Assembly (NCBI RefSeq): GCF_042651065.1
Contig: NZ_JBHSCH010000005.1
Span: 67,204-131,203, forward strand
DNA length: 64,000 bases
Source: Pseudoroseomonas aestuarii
Lineage (GTDB): Bacteria > Pseudomonadota > Alphaproteobacteria > Acetobacterales > Acetobacteraceae
Direction: 5' to 3'
The notes beneath the pieces are model-generated. The model ran no database searches. It was given only the letters and a program-made list of their open reading frames with translations, and was not told where the DNA came from. A program made the position numbers and the translations under genes. Shown here piece by piece: positions 1 through 9,377 of this stretch (position 1 is its first letter; each line of letters opens with the position of its first letter).

Positions 1-696
1 CACCGGCCACATCGGCACCTTCACGGCGAAGGAGGCGAAGAAGGCCAGGAACAGCCACATCTGCGTGCTGGGCGCGATGGTCAGCTCGAAGATGGCGGGG
101 ATCGAGGTGGTGCCGGCCTGGTACCACAGCACCAGCATGGCCAGCAGCATCAGCAGCGAGCCGAGCAGCGTGTAGAGGAACAGCTTGTAGGCGGCGTAGA
201 CCCGCCGTGCACCGCCCCAGACCCCGATGATCAGGAACATCGGGATCAGCACGCCCTCGAAGAAGATGTAGAACATCACCACGTCGAGCGAGGCGAACAT
301 GCCGACCATCATCGTCTCGAGGACGAGGAAGGCGATCATGTATTCCCGCACGCGGCTCTGGATGGCCTCCCAGGAGGAGAGGATGCAGAGCGGCGTCAGT
401 GCCGTCGAGAGCAGCACGAACAGCACCGAGATGCCGTCCACGCCCATGTGGTAGCCGAGGCCGAACTCCGGCATCCAGCTCATCTGCTCGACGAACTGGA
501 AGTCCGCCGTGCTCTTGTCGAACTGAAACCACAGGATCAGCGAGAGCCCGAAGGTGATCAGGCTGGTCCACAGCGCCGTCCAGCGGGCGTTGGAGGCGAC
601 GACCGCCTCCTCCCCCCGCACGAACAGGATGATGCCCGCGCCCACCAGCGGCAGGAAGGTGAGCAGCGAGAGCAGGGGAAAACCCGCGGCGTTCAT
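1..696 (-). CDS. nuoM: NADH-quinone oxidoreductase subunit M, partial (C-terminus outside window)
   Basis: This is an antiporter-like, proton-pumping membrane subunit of complex I. The first 232 codons are present and the rest lies to the left of base 1. The visible protein is a run of hydrophobic helices with the family hallmark LETMMVGMFASLD followed by MFYIFFEGVLIPMF, where the conserved glutamates of the half-closed proton channel lie. The start is ATG at 696; it overlaps the nuoL stop by four bases (ATGA), so translation is probably coupled. It is the thirteenth gene of an A-to-M nuo operon; nuoN is expected just beyond the window. Identification is firm from residues and context. Confidence 0.97.
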   Translation of the reverse strand, partial: MNAAGFPLLSLLTFLPLVGAGIILFVRGEEAVVASNARWTALWTSLITFGLSLILWFQFDKSTADFQFVEQMSWMPEFGLGYHMGVDGISVLFVLLSTALTPLCILSSWEAIQSRVREYMIAFLVLETMMVGMFASLDVVMFYIFFEGVLIPMFLIIGVWGGARRVYAAYKLFLYTLLGSLLMLLAMLVLWYQAGTTSIPAIFELTIAPSTQMWLFLAFFASFAVKVPMWPV

Positions 697-2609
697 CGGC
701 CGACCCCGAACAGGAAGATGCTGACGAAGAGAACGAGGCCGATGATCATGGCGAAGGCGTAGTTCGCCACGCGGCCCGTCTGGAAGCGCACCACGCGGCC
801 GGAGGCCTGCGCCGTGAGGCTGGCGGCGCCGTTCGGCATGCCGTCGATGATCTTGACGTCGCCCACCTTCCAGAGCTGCACGGCGAGGCGGCGCAGCGGC
901 TGGACGATGGCGCGGTCATACAGCTCGTCGAAGTACCACTTGTTGAGCAGGAAGCGGTACAGCCCCGGCACCGCCGCGGCGATGCGCCCCGGCAGGTGCG
1001 GCAGGAACATGTACAGCACATAGGCCAGGACGATGCCGGCGACGCCCACCACCGTCGGCGCCAGCGGCACCCAGGAGGGAACCTCGTGCGCCTCGTGCAT
1101 GATGTGGTTGTGCGGCGCGTTGACGATCGAGCCGTTCCAGAACTCGGCCCAATGGTGGCCGACGAAGTCGCCGGAGAAGTATGCGCCGGCGAACAGCGCG
1201 CCCACCGCCAGCCCGAAGAGCGGGATCAGCATGACCGCCGGGCTCTCATGCACGTGCTCCATCGTGTGATGGTCCGCGCGCGGCGTGCCGTGGAAGGTCA
1301 GGATGATCAGGCGCCAGGAGTAGAAGGCCGTCATGAAGGCGGCGACGATGCCCATGAGGAAGGCGTACTTCGCCGTCCAGCCATGGCCGGCATAGGCCGC
1401 CTCCAGCACGAAGTCCTTCGAGTAGTAGCCGGCGAAGTAAGGCACGCCGGCCAGCGCCAGGGAGCCGATCCAGAACATGGCGTAGGTGACCGGGATCTTC
1501 TTCCAGATGCCGCCCATCTTGCGGATGTCCTGCTCGTCCGACATGGCGTGGATCACGGAGCCCGCCGAGAGGAAGAGCAGCGCCTTGAAGAAGGCGTGGG
1601 TGAAGAGGTGGAACACCGCCGCCTGGTAGGCGCCAACGCCGATGGCGAAGAACATGTAGCCGAGCTGCGAGCAGGTCGAGTAGGCGATGACCCGCTTGAT
1701 GTCGTTCTGCACCATGCCGACGCTGGCGGCGAAGAAGGCCGTGGTGGCGCCGATGAAGGTGATGAAGCCCAGCACGTTCGGCGCGTACTCCACGACGGGC
1801 GACATGCGCGCCATCAGGAACACGCCGGCGGTGACGAGCGTCGCCGCATGGATGAGGGCGGAGACGGGGGTCGGGCCCTCCATCGCGTCCGGCAGCCAGG
1901 TGTGCAGGCCGATCTGGGCCGACTTGCCCATGGCGCCCAGGAAGAACAGCAGCGCGATCACCTCGACCACCGGGAAGCCGGCGAAGGTGACCTGACGCGC
2001 CGCCTCGACACCCTGGAAGATGGTGTTGAACTCGATGCTGCCGAAGGTCCAGAAGGTCAGGCCCATGCCCAGCATGAAGAAGAGGTCGCCCACGCGGTTG
2101 ACGATGAAGGCCTTCATCGCCGCGCGGTTGGCGCTCTCCTTCTCGTACCAGTAGCCGATCAGCAGGTAGCTCGCGAGGCCGATGCCCTCCCAGCCGAAGA
2201 AGAGCTGGAGCAGGTTGTCGGCCGTCACCAGCATGAGCATCATGAAGGTGAAGAGCGAGAGATAGGCGAAGAAGCGGGGCTGCGTCGGGTCATGCGACAT
2301 GTAGCCGACGCTGTAGAGGTGGATCATGGTGGAGGCGACCGTCACCATGCCCACCATCACCGCCGCCAGCGTGTCGTAGCGCAGCGCCCAGGAGAGCTGC
2401 AGCCCGCCGACATCGAGCCAGGTGGCGATCTCCAGCGTGGCCGGCGCATGGCCGTAGGCGACCTGGATGAAGGCGCTCACGCCGCAGATGGCGGCCAGCG
2501 CCATGCAGATCACGGTGGCCCATTGCGCCGCCTTGTCGCCGATCCAGCGGCCGAAGAAGCCGGAGATGCAGGCACCGAGCAGCGGGAAGAAAACCGCACC
2601 GACATACAT
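693..2609 (-). CDS. nuoL: NADH-quinone oxidoreductase subunit L
   Basis: This is the largest proton-pumping membrane subunit of complex I, at the distal end of the membrane arm. The protein has 638 residues, the usual length. Family motifs include GWEGIGLASYLLIGYWYEK (glutamate/lysine charge pair region), GLHTWLPDAMEGPTPVSALI and the lysine-bearing discontinuous helices. The C-terminus carries the expected long amphipathic helix region followed by a last membrane helix (FAMIIGLVLFVSIFLFG). ATG start at 2609, four bases downstream of the nuoK stop. No truncation or unusual codon use was seen. Confidence 0.98.
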   Translation of the reverse strand: MYVGAVFFPLLGACISGFFGRWIGDKAAQWATVICMALAAICGVSAFIQVAYGHAPATLEIATWLDVGGLQLSWALRYDTLAAVMVGMVTVASTMIHLYSVGYMSHDPTQPRFFAYLSLFTFMMLMLVTADNLLQLFFGWEGIGLASYLLIGYWYEKESANRAAMKAFIVNRVGDLFFMLGMGLTFWTFGSIEFNTIFQGVEAARQVTFAGFPVVEVIALLFFLGAMGKSAQIGLHTWLPDAMEGPTPVSALIHAATLVTAGVFLMARMSPVVEYAPNVLGFITFIGATTAFFAASVGMVQNDIKRVIAYSTCSQLGYMFFAIGVGAYQAAVFHLFTHAFFKALLFLSAGSVIHAMSDEQDIRKMGGIWKKIPVTYAMFWIGSLALAGVPYFAGYYSKDFVLEAAYAGHGWTAKYAFLMGIVAAFMTAFYSWRLIILTFHGTPRADHHTMEHVHESPAVMLIPLFGLAVGALFAGAYFSGDFVGHHWAEFWNGSIVNAPHNHIMHEAHEVPSWVPLAPTVVGVAGIVLAYVLYMFLPHLPGRIAAAVPGLYRFLLNKWYFDELYDRAIVQPLRRLAVQLWKVGDVKIIDGMPNGAASLTAQASGRVVRFQTGRVANYAFAMIIGLVLFVSIFLFGVGR

Positions 2610-2613
2610 GGGC

Positions 2614-2925
2614 TTAACCCTTCAGGGTGGAGATATCCTCCACCTCGATGCTGCCGCGATTGCGGAAGTAGATGACGACGATGGCCAGGCCGATGGCCGC
2701 CTCGGCCGCCGCCACGGTCAGGATGAACAGGGCGAAGACCTGGCCGGTGAGGTCCTGCAGGGCGGCCGAGAAGGCCACCATGTTCAGGTTCACCGAGAGC
2801 AGCAGCAGCTCGATCGACATCAGGATGACGATGACGTTCTTCCGGTTGAGGAAGATGCCCAGCACGCCCAGCACGAAGAGGATGGCGCTCACCGTCAGGT
2901 AGTGGCCAAGACCGATGGTCAGCAT
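2614..2925 (-). CDS. nuoK: NADH-quinone oxidoreductase subunit K
   Basis: This small, three-helix membrane subunit of complex I (homologue of ND4L) has 103 residues, a normal length. The conserved membrane glutamates are visible in MSIELLLLSVNLNMVAF and in the helix containing AAAEAAIGLAIVV; they take part in the central proton channel. ATG start at 2925, with only one base between it and the nuoJ stop. It sits in the canonical place between nuoJ and nuoL. Confidence 0.98.
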   Translation of the reverse strand: MLTIGLGHYLTVSAILFVLGVLGIFLNRKNVIVILMSIELLLLSVNLNMVAFSAALQDLTGQVFALFILTVAAAEAAIGLAIVVIYFRNRGSIEVEDISTLKG

Positions 2926-2926
2926 C

Positions 2927-3628
2927 TCAGTGGTGCCCCCCGCCGTGATGGTCGTGGTGGTCGTGGCCCACCGCCTTGGGCTTCGGCGCCTCCGGCAGCG
3001 GCCGGCGGATGATGCCGAGCTGGCCGAGGCCGGCGCGCGAGGGCGGGTTGGCGAGCTTCACCGCCTCGGCCCGCGCCACCTGCACGCCGATATCCTGCCG
3101 CTTGCTGTTGGCCGGCTTGTCGCGCAGCGTCAGCACGATGGCGCCGATCATTGCCACCAGCAGGATCAGCCCGGCCACCTGGAACAGGTAGATGTAGTCC
3201 GTGTAGATCAGCTGGCCCAGCGCCTCGGTGTTGGTCACCTCTGGGCCCGGCGTCGCGTTCAGCCGCAGCGTGGCGGCGTCCGGCGCAAACTGCCAGCTGC
3301 CGAACACGAAGAGCAGTTCGAGGAACAGGATGCCGCCGATGACGGCGCCGATCGGCGCGTAGCGCTGCAGCCCCTCCCGCATGCGGCTGAAATCGATGTC
3401 CAGCATCATGACGATGAAGAGGAAGAGCACCGCGACCGCGCCCACATAGACGATGACCAGGATCATCGCCAGGAACTCGGCCCCCGCGATCAGGAACAGC
3501 GCCGCGGCGTTGAAGAACGCCAGGATCAGGAACAGCACGCTGTGCACGGGGTTGCGGCTGGTCACCACCATGACCGCGGACGCGATCAGGATGGCCGCGA
3601 AGACATAGAAGGCGAGTGCGGCGATCAT
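2927..3628 (-). CDS. nuoJ: NADH-quinone oxidoreductase subunit J with histidine-rich tail
   Basis: This membrane subunit of complex I (ND6 homologue) has 233 residues. Five hydrophobic helices are visible, including the conserved third-helix segment IVYVGAVAVLFLFIVMMLDI that carries the pi-bulge in known structures. The protein is somewhat longer than the E. coli subunit because of a hydrophilic C-terminal extension of about 60 residues that ends in GHDHHDHHGGGHH. That tail is not part of the ND6 fold and its role is unknown; metal binding or simple compositional drift are both possible. ATG start at 3628. A gap of about 126 bases separates it from nuoI, with a GC-rich imperfect inverted repeat at about 3714-3751. 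Confidence 0.96.
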   Translation of the reverse strand: MIAALAFYVFAAILIASAVMVVTSRNPVHSVLFLILAFFNAAALFLIAGAEFLAMILVIVYVGAVAVLFLFIVMMLDIDFSRMREGLQRYAPIGAVIGGILFLELLFVFGSWQFAPDAATLRLNATPGPEVTNTEALGQLIYTDYIYLFQVAGLILLVAMIGAIVLTLRDKPANSKRQDIGVQVARAEAVKLANPPSRAGLGQLGIIRRPLPEAPKPKAVGHDHHDHHGGGHH

Positions 3629-3754
3629 CGTAGCCCGCCCGCGTGCAGATGCAGCATCATGGCACCGTTCCGAGAGAGCCGTCCTGGCAGGAGGACGGGG
3701 CCGTGAAGGAAAGCCGCGGGGGAGGCACGGACCGGACCGCCCCCGCCGCGGAAC

Positions 3755-4243
3755 TCAGCGGTAGGGCGCGTCGAGCTCGAGGCGCTTGGCGATCTCCGGC
3801 TCCCACCGGTCGCCATTCGCGAGCAGCCGATCCTTGTTGTAGATCAGTTCCTCGCGCGTCTCCGTCGCGAACTCGAAATTCGGCCCCTCGACGATGGCAT
3901 CGACCGGGCAGGCTTCCTCACACATGCCGCAATAGATGCACTTCGTCATGTCGATGTCGTAGCGCGTGGTGCGGCGGCTGCCATCCTCGCGCGGCTCGGC
4001 CTCGATGGTGATGGCCAGCGCCGGACAGATCGCCTCGCACAGCTTGCAGGCGATGCACCGCTCCTCCCCGTTGGGGTAGCGGCGCAGCGCGTGCTCGCCC
4101 TTGAACCGGGGCGAGAGCGCGGTCTTCTCGAAGGGGTAGCTGATCGTGGTCTTGGGACTGAAGAAATACTTCAGCGTCAGCGCCATGCCCGAGGCCAGCT
4201 CGGTCAGCAGCAGGCTGCGCGCCACGCGGTCAAGCGTTGCCAT
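3755..4243 (-). CDS. nuoI: NADH-quinone oxidoreductase subunit I (2x[4Fe-4S] ferredoxin-like)
   Basis: This 162-residue peripheral subunit of complex I carries electrons through clusters N6a and N6b towards the quinone site. Two classical CxxCxxCxxxCP motifs are visible, CIACKLCEAICP and CIYCGMCEEACP. The N-terminal amphipathic helix and the ALRRYPNGEERCIACK stretch are typical of the alphaproteobacterial/mitochondrial TYKY type. The ATG at 4243 gives the expected N-terminus. Flanking gaps (126 bases to nuoJ, 71 bases to nuoH) are wider than elsewhere in the operon but contain no gene. Confidence 0.98.
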   Translation of the reverse strand: MATLDRVARSLLLTELASGMALTLKYFFSPKTTISYPFEKTALSPRFKGEHALRRYPNGEERCIACKLCEAICPALAITIEAEPREDGSRRTTRYDIDMTKCIYCGMCEEACPVDAIVEGPNFEFATETREELIYNKDRLLANGDRWEPEIAKRLELDAPYR

Positions 4244-4314
4244 TTCTCACCTCGCCGCGCGGGGGTAGCCCGCGCCACTCATATCGACAAGCGTCATCAT
4301 CGCGACAGGGCACC

Positions 4315-5325
4315 TCATACCGGCAGCCACCCCGTCAGCTTCAGCACGAAGGCCGTCAGCACCAGATAGACCAGGCTGAAGGGCAGGAAGATCTTCCAGC
4401 CCAGCCGCATCAGCTGGTCGTACCGGTAGCGCGGGAAGGTGGCACGCACCCAGATGAAGGTGAACAGGCAGAGCATGATCTTGAGGATGAACCAGATCGG
4501 CCCCGGCACCCAGTTGAAGGGCGCGATGTCCATCGGCGGCAGCCAGCCACCCAGGAACAGGATGCTGGTCATCGCCGACATGAGGATCATGTTGGCGTAT
4601 TCGCCCAGGAAGAACAGGGCGTAGGTCATGGAGGAGTATTCCACCATGAAGCCCGCCACCAGCTCCGACTCGCCCTCGGCCAGGTCGAATGGCGGGCGGT
4701 TCGTCTCGGCGAGCGTCGAGATGAAGAAGATCACGAACATCGGGAAGAGCGGGATGGCGAACCACACCGTCTTCTGCGCGCGCACGATCTCGCTCAGGTT
4801 CAGGCTGCCCACGCAGAGCAGCACGGTCACGATGACGAGGCCCATCGAGACCTCGTAGGAGACCATCTGCGCCGCCGAGCGCAGCGCGCCGAGGAAGGCG
4901 TACTTGGAGTTCGAGGCCCAGCCGGCGATGACGATGCCGTAGACGCCGAGCGAGGAGATGGCCAGCAGGTAGAGCACGCCGACATTGATGTCGGCGATCG
5001 CCCAGCCATCATTCACCGGGATCACCGCCCAGGCGATGAGCGCCAGGATCAGCGTCAGCATCGGGCCCAGGATGAACAGCGCCCGGTTGGCGCCCGACGG
5101 GATGATGGTCTCCTTCAGCAGCATCTTCAGCGCGTCGGCGAAAGGCTGCAGCAGGCCGAAGGGGCCGACCACGTTCGGGCCCTTCCGCATCTGCATCGCC
5201 GCCATCACCTTGCGCTCGGCATAGGTGAGGTAGGCCACCGCGATCAGCAGCGGCACCAGCAGCGCCAGGGTCTGCGCGACCGTCAGCGCCAGGATGCCGA
5301 TGGGGGATGCGAGGAAAGCGTCCAT
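4315..5325 (-). CDS. nuoH: NADH-quinone oxidoreductase subunit H
   Basis: This is the membrane subunit at the junction of the two arms of complex I, lining the quinone tunnel (ND1 homologue). It has 336 residues and eight or so membrane helices. The conserved loop GPNVVGPFGLLQPFADALK and the acidic segment AETNRPPFDLAEGESELVAGF are both complete; these contribute to the quinone chamber and the proton path. ATG start at 5325, six bases after the nuoG stop. Confidence 0.98.
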   Translation of the reverse strand: MDAFLASPIGILALTVAQTLALLVPLLIAVAYLTYAERKVMAAMQMRKGPNVVGPFGLLQPFADALKMLLKETIIPSGANRALFILGPMLTLILALIAWAVIPVNDGWAIADINVGVLYLLAISSLGVYGIVIAGWASNSKYAFLGALRSAAQMVSYEVSMGLVIVTVLLCVGSLNLSEIVRAQKTVWFAIPLFPMFVIFFISTLAETNRPPFDLAEGESELVAGFMVEYSSMTYALFFLGEYANMILMSAMTSILFLGGWLPPMDIAPFNWVPGPIWFILKIMLCLFTFIWVRATFPRYRYDQLMRLGWKIFLPFSLVYLVLTAFVLKLTGWLPV

Positions 5326-5331
5326 GCCGCG

Positions 5332-7398
5332 TTACTCCGCCGCCAGCTTGGGTGTGGCGTCGTTATAGATGCGGCTGCACTCGGCCATCGTCTCCGAGGC
5401 GCGGCTGATCGCATCCGCCTGCCAGTAATCGGTGATCGGGAGGGTGAAGGACGTGGCCTCCGGCGCCGCGCCCTCCGCCAGCCTCGGCCCGGCGGTGTCG
5501 TGGCAACCCTCGGCGATCCGGCCATCGACCATGCCGAAGACCGGGTTCGCCGCCGCCATGCGGGCCCGCAGCGCGTCCAGCGTGTCGAAGGCGAGGCTCA
5601 CGCCCAGCGCCGCGCCGGCGGCACGGATGATGCGCCAATCCTCCCGCGCCTCGCCCGGCGGGTGCAGGGCCATGCGGCCCCGCTGCACCCGGCCCTCGGT
5701 GTTGACGTAGGTGCCGTCCTTCTCCGTATAGGCCGCGCCGGGCAGGATGACATCCGCCCGCGCCGCCGCCCGGTCGCCATGGTGGCCCTGGTAGATGACG
5801 AAGGTGCCGGGCGGGATCAGCCCGGGCTCGAAGCCATCGGCGCCCAGCAGCCACAGCGCATCGACGCCGCCGCCCAGCATGCCGGCCAGGTCCAGCCCGC
5901 CCTCGCCCGGCACGAAGCCGGCATCGAGCGCGCCGACCTGCCCGCCGAACAGGTGCAGCATGTTGAAGCCATGCCACTCCGGCCTCAGCGCACCGACGCT
6001 CTCGGCCAGCGCCCAGGCGGCGGCCAGGATGGCGGCGCCATCCGGGCGCGCCACGGCAGCGCGGCCGAGCACGATCATCGGGCGCTTCGCACCCTTCAGC
6101 ACCTCGGCGAAGGCGTGGCCGCCATCGCGCAGCGTGGCGAGGGCGTCAGGCCCCTCCCCCAGATGCTCTGCCTTGTAGGTGAGGTCGAGCCCGGCCGGGC
6201 CGATGCTCGCCACCTTCAGCGCACCGGAGGACCAGCGCTTGCGGATGCGTGCATTGAGCACCGGCGCTTCCTTGCGCGGGTTGGTGCCGATCAGCAGCAG
6301 CGCATCCGCCTCGTCGATGCCGGCGATGCCCGAGTTGAACAGGTAGTAGTCGCGGCGCGAGACATCGATCGCCGCGCCATCCTGCCGGCAGTCGAGATTG
6401 GCCGAGCCGAGGCCCACCATCAGCTCGCGCAGCGCGAAGGCGCTCTCGGCGTCCACCAGATCGCCGGCCACGGCGCCGAGACGCTGGCCGGGGATGCCCT
6501 TCAGCCGCTCGGCGATGACCGCGAAGGCCTCCTGCCAGGAGGCAGGCTTCAGCTTGCCCTCGACGCGGATCCAGGGGCGGTCCAGCCGGCGGCGCTTGAG
6601 GCCGTCGAAGGAGAAGCGGCCACGGTCGGCCATCCACTCCTCGTTCACCTCCTCATTGATGCGCGGCAGGATGCGCAGCACCTCGGGCCCGCGGGTGTCC
6701 ACGCGGATGGCAGCGCCGACCGCGTCCAGCACATCGACGCTGTCCGTCTTGCGCAGCTCCCAGGGGCGGGAGACGAAGGCGTAGGGGCGGCTGGTCAGCG
6801 CGCCGACCGGGCAGATGTCGATCAGGTTGCCCGACAATTCGGTGGTCAGCGCCTTCTCGACATAGGTGCCGATCTGCATGTCCTCGCCGCGGCCGGTGGC
6901 GCCCAGCTCCGGCACGCCCGCGACCTCGGTCGCGAAGCGCACGCAGCGGGTGCACTGGATGCAGCGGGTCATGATCGTCTTGACCAGCGGGCCGAGATAC
7001 TTGTCCTTCACCGCGCGCTTCTGCTCGCGGTAGCGGCCGCCCTGGCCGCCATAGGCGGTGGCCTGGTCCTGCAGGTCGCACTCGCCGCCCTGGTCGCAGA
7101 TCGGGCAATCGAGCGGGTGGTTGATCAGCAGGAATTCCATGACGTTGCGGCGGGCGTTGCGGACCAGCGCGCTGTCCGTGAACACCTTCATGCCGTCCGC
7201 CACGGGGTAGGCGCAGGAAGCCACCGGCTTCGGCGCCTTCTCCACCTCGACCAAGCACATGCGGCAATTGCCGGCGACGCTCAGCCGCTCATGATAGCAG
7301 AAGCGGGGAATTTCCTTCCCCGCTGCTTCGCAGGCCTGGAGGACGGTGGCCCCGTTCGGGACCTCGACCTCGATGCCGTCGATCGTGACCTTCGCCAT
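5332..7398 (-). CDS. nuoG: NADH-quinone oxidoreductase subunit G
   Basis: This is the 688-residue iron-sulfur subunit of the NADH-oxidising module. The N-terminal 2Fe-2S ferredoxin domain has CYHERLSVAGNCRMC and a later cysteine. Next comes the C/H-type cluster segment CPICDQGGECDLQD, then a 4Fe-4S domain with RCIQCTRCVRF and DICPVGALTSRPYAF. The remainder is the molybdopterin-oxidoreductase-like domain, degenerate as in other NDUFS1/Nqo3 proteins. The length matches the alphaproteobacterial and mitochondrial form and is shorter than E. coli NuoG. ATG start at 7398, four bases downstream of nuoF. Confidence 0.98.
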   Translation of the reverse strand: MAKVTIDGIEVEVPNGATVLQACEAAGKEIPRFCYHERLSVAGNCRMCLVEVEKAPKPVASCAYPVADGMKVFTDSALVRNARRNVMEFLLINHPLDCPICDQGGECDLQDQATAYGGQGGRYREQKRAVKDKYLGPLVKTIMTRCIQCTRCVRFATEVAGVPELGATGRGEDMQIGTYVEKALTTELSGNLIDICPVGALTSRPYAFVSRPWELRKTDSVDVLDAVGAAIRVDTRGPEVLRILPRINEEVNEEWMADRGRFSFDGLKRRRLDRPWIRVEGKLKPASWQEAFAVIAERLKGIPGQRLGAVAGDLVDAESAFALRELMVGLGSANLDCRQDGAAIDVSRRDYYLFNSGIAGIDEADALLLIGTNPRKEAPVLNARIRKRWSSGALKVASIGPAGLDLTYKAEHLGEGPDALATLRDGGHAFAEVLKGAKRPMIVLGRAAVARPDGAAILAAAWALAESVGALRPEWHGFNMLHLFGGQVGALDAGFVPGEGGLDLAGMLGGGVDALWLLGADGFEPGLIPPGTFVIYQGHHGDRAAARADVILPGAAYTEKDGTYVNTEGRVQRGRMALHPPGEAREDWRIIRAAGAALGVSLAFDTLDALRARMAAANPVFGMVDGRIAEGCHDTAGPRLAEGAAPEATSFTLPITDYWQADAISRASETMAECSRIYNDATPKLAAE

Positions 7399-7402
7399 GG
7401 TC

Positions 7403-8713
7403 TTACTCCGCGGCCAGCGGCATGGCGCCGCCGCTCTTTTTGGCGTGGTATTCCCGGATGCGCTCTTCCATCAGCGGGCGGAAGTGGCGGATCAGCCCCT
7501 GCACCGGCCAGACGCCGCCATCGGCCAGCGCGCAGATGGTGTGGCCCTCGATCTGGCGGGTCACGCTCTCCAGCACGTCGATCTCGGCGATCTCGGCGCG
7601 GCCCTCGACCATGCGGTCCATCAGGCGCTTCTGCCAGCCCATGCCCTCGCGGCACGGGGTGCACTGGCCGCAGCTCTCATGCTTGTAGAACTGCGCCAGG
7701 CGGGCGATCGCCTTGATGATGTCGGTGGACTTGTCCATCACGATCACGCCCGCCGTGCCGAGGCCCGACTTGTGCTCGCGCAGCGCGTCGAAATCCATCA
7801 GCACGTCGTCGCAGATGTGCTTGGGCAGCAGCGGCGTCGAGGAGCCGCCGGGGATGACGGCCAGCAGGTTGTCCCACCCCCCGCGCACGCCGCCGGCATA
7901 GCGCTCGATCAGCTCCCGCATTGGGATGCTCATCTCGGCTTCCACGTTGCAGGGCTTGTTCACATGGCCCTGGATGCAGAAGATCTTGGTGCCGACATTC
8001 TTCGGCCGGCCGAAGCTGGAGAACCAGCTCGCGCCGCGCTTCAGGATGGCGGGCACCACCGCGATGGTCTCGACGTTGTTGACCGTGGTCGGGCAGCCAT
8101 AGAGGCCGACGGCGGCGGGGAATGGCGGCTTCAGCCGCGGCATGCCCTTCTTGCCCTCGAGGCTCTCGATCAGCGCCGTCTCCTCGCCGCAGATATAGGC
8201 GCCGGCGCCGCGGTGCACGTAGAGGTCGAAATCCCAGCCGCTGCCCGCGGCGTTGGGGCCGAGCAGCCCGGCCTCATACGCCTCGTCGATCGCCGCCTGG
8301 AGGACCTGGATCTCGTTGTAGTACTCGCCGCGCACGTAGATGTAGCCGGCATGCGCGCCCATGGCGACGCCGGCATAGAGGCAGCCCTCGATCAGCAGGT
8401 GCGGATCGTTGCGGATGATGTCGCGGTCCTTGCAGGTGCCCGGCTCCGACTCGTCGCCATTGACGACGAGGTAGGAGGGGCGCCCATCCGGGTTCGACTT
8501 CGGCATGAAGCTCCACTTCATGCCGGTCGGGAAGCCCGCGCCGCCACGGCCGCGCAGGCCGGACTGCTTCATCTCCTCGATGATCCAGTCCCGCCCCTTG
8601 GCGATGATGGCGGCGGTGCCGTCCCAGCTGCCGCGCCGCTGCGCATCCTTCAGGTTCCACGGATGCAGGCCGTAGAGGTTGGTGAAGATGCGGTCCTTGT
8701 CGCTCAGCGCCAT
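7403..8713 (-). CDS. nuoF: NADH-quinone oxidoreductase subunit F (NADH- and FMN-binding)
   Basis: This 436-residue subunit binds NADH, FMN and cluster N3 and is the electron entry point of complex I. The glycine-rich FMN/NADH segment GRGGAGFPTGMKW and the cluster N3 motif ESCGQCTPCREG with a later cysteine in HTICALAD are present. An open frame extends 12 codons further upstream, but the ATG at 8713 is chosen because it gives the usual MALSDKDRIF beginning and lies four bases after the nuoE stop instead of overlapping it by 31 bases. Confidence 0.97.
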   Translation of the reverse strand: MALSDKDRIFTNLYGLHPWNLKDAQRRGSWDGTAAIIAKGRDWIIEEMKQSGLRGRGGAGFPTGMKWSFMPKSNPDGRPSYLVVNGDESEPGTCKDRDIIRNDPHLLIEGCLYAGVAMGAHAGYIYVRGEYYNEIQVLQAAIDEAYEAGLLGPNAAGSGWDFDLYVHRGAGAYICGEETALIESLEGKKGMPRLKPPFPAAVGLYGCPTTVNNVETIAVVPAILKRGASWFSSFGRPKNVGTKIFCIQGHVNKPCNVEAEMSIPMRELIERYAGGVRGGWDNLLAVIPGGSSTPLLPKHICDDVLMDFDALREHKSGLGTAGVIVMDKSTDIIKAIARLAQFYKHESCGQCTPCREGMGWQKRLMDRMVEGRAEIAEIDVLESVTRQIEGHTICALADGGVWPVQGLIRHFRPLMEERIREYHAKKSGGAMPLAAE

Positions 8714-8717
8714 GGTC

Positions 8718-9377
8718 TCACTCCTCCCCCGCGCGGCCGGGGGCCGCATCCCGCATGGGAATATCCAGCACCGTCTCCGGCCCGCCGATTGGCGCGCTGC
8801 CCTGGCGGCCCTGCATGCTGCCCGGCTTCGGCCGCTCGCCGCGCTTCAGCGCCTCGAGCAGCTTCACCGTGCTCTCGTAGTCCATGTCCTCGTAGTAGTC
8901 GTCATCCACCTGCAGGATCGGCGCGTTCACGCAGCCACCGAGGCATTCCACCTCGGTCATGGTGAACAAACCGTCCTCGCTGGTGTCGCCATAGCCCTTG
9001 AGGTGGCCCGCATCCTTGCAGGCACGCAGCACCTCGTCCGAGCCGCGCAGCCAGCAGGGCGTCGTGCCGCAGACCTGCAGGTGAAACCGGCCGATCGGCT
9101 TGGTGTTGAACATGAAGTAGAAGGTGGCGACCTCGTAGACGCGGATCGGCGCCATGCCGAGGCGCTCCGCGATCGTGTCCATCGCCACGCGCGGCACCCA
9201 GGCGCTGCCGGTGGCACGCCCCATCTGCTTCTGCGCGACGTAGAGCAGCGGGATGACGCCGCTGGCCTGCTTGCCTTCCGGATAGCGCTTCAGGATCTTC
9301 TCGATCTGCGCCTCGCTCTCGGCGTCGAAGGCGAAGCTCGCCGGCTCCTCGTGGTGGGGGGAATGCGGGGCGCTCAC
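8718..9377 (-). CDS. nuoE: NADH-quinone oxidoreductase subunit E
   Basis: This 219-residue thioredoxin-like subunit holds the 2Fe-2S cluster N1a in the NADH module. The cluster cysteines are visible in CGTTPCWLRG and CLGGCVNAP. A C-terminal extension of about 50 residues beyond the core (ending DAAPGRAGEE) is hydrophilic and probably unstructured. The start is a GTG at 9377 whose last bases overlap the nuoD stop (GTGA), a coupling arrangement repeated elsewhere in this operon with ATG. Confidence 0.97.
   Translation of the reverse strand: MSAPHSPHHEEPASFAFDAESEAQIEKILKRYPEGKQASGVIPLLYVAQKQMGRATGSAWVPRVAMDTIAERLGMAPIRVYEVATFYFMFNTKPIGRFHLQVCGTTPCWLRGSDEVLRACKDAGHLKGYGDTSEDGLFTMTEVECLGGCVNAPILQVDDDYYEDMDYESTVKLLEALKRGERPKPGSMQGRQGSAPIGGPETVLDIPMRDAAPGRAGEE

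Noticed and set aside
3714..3751. Inverted repeat between nuoJ and nuoI as an operon terminator
   Set aside because: The arms are imperfect and there is no U-run. It may modulate message stability, but a terminator in the middle of the nuo operon is not supported.
4237..7716. An open frame of more than 1,100 codons on the plus strand opposite nuoG, nuoH and nuoF
   Set aside because: The translation is Arg/His/Gln/Asp-rich with no family similarity. It is the antisense shadow of strongly biased GC-rich codons in real nuo genes.
8714..8749. Extended N-terminus of nuoF (12 codons upstream)
   Set aside because: It would overlap the end of nuoE and has no similarity to NuoF; the ATG at 8713 fits the family and the spacing.
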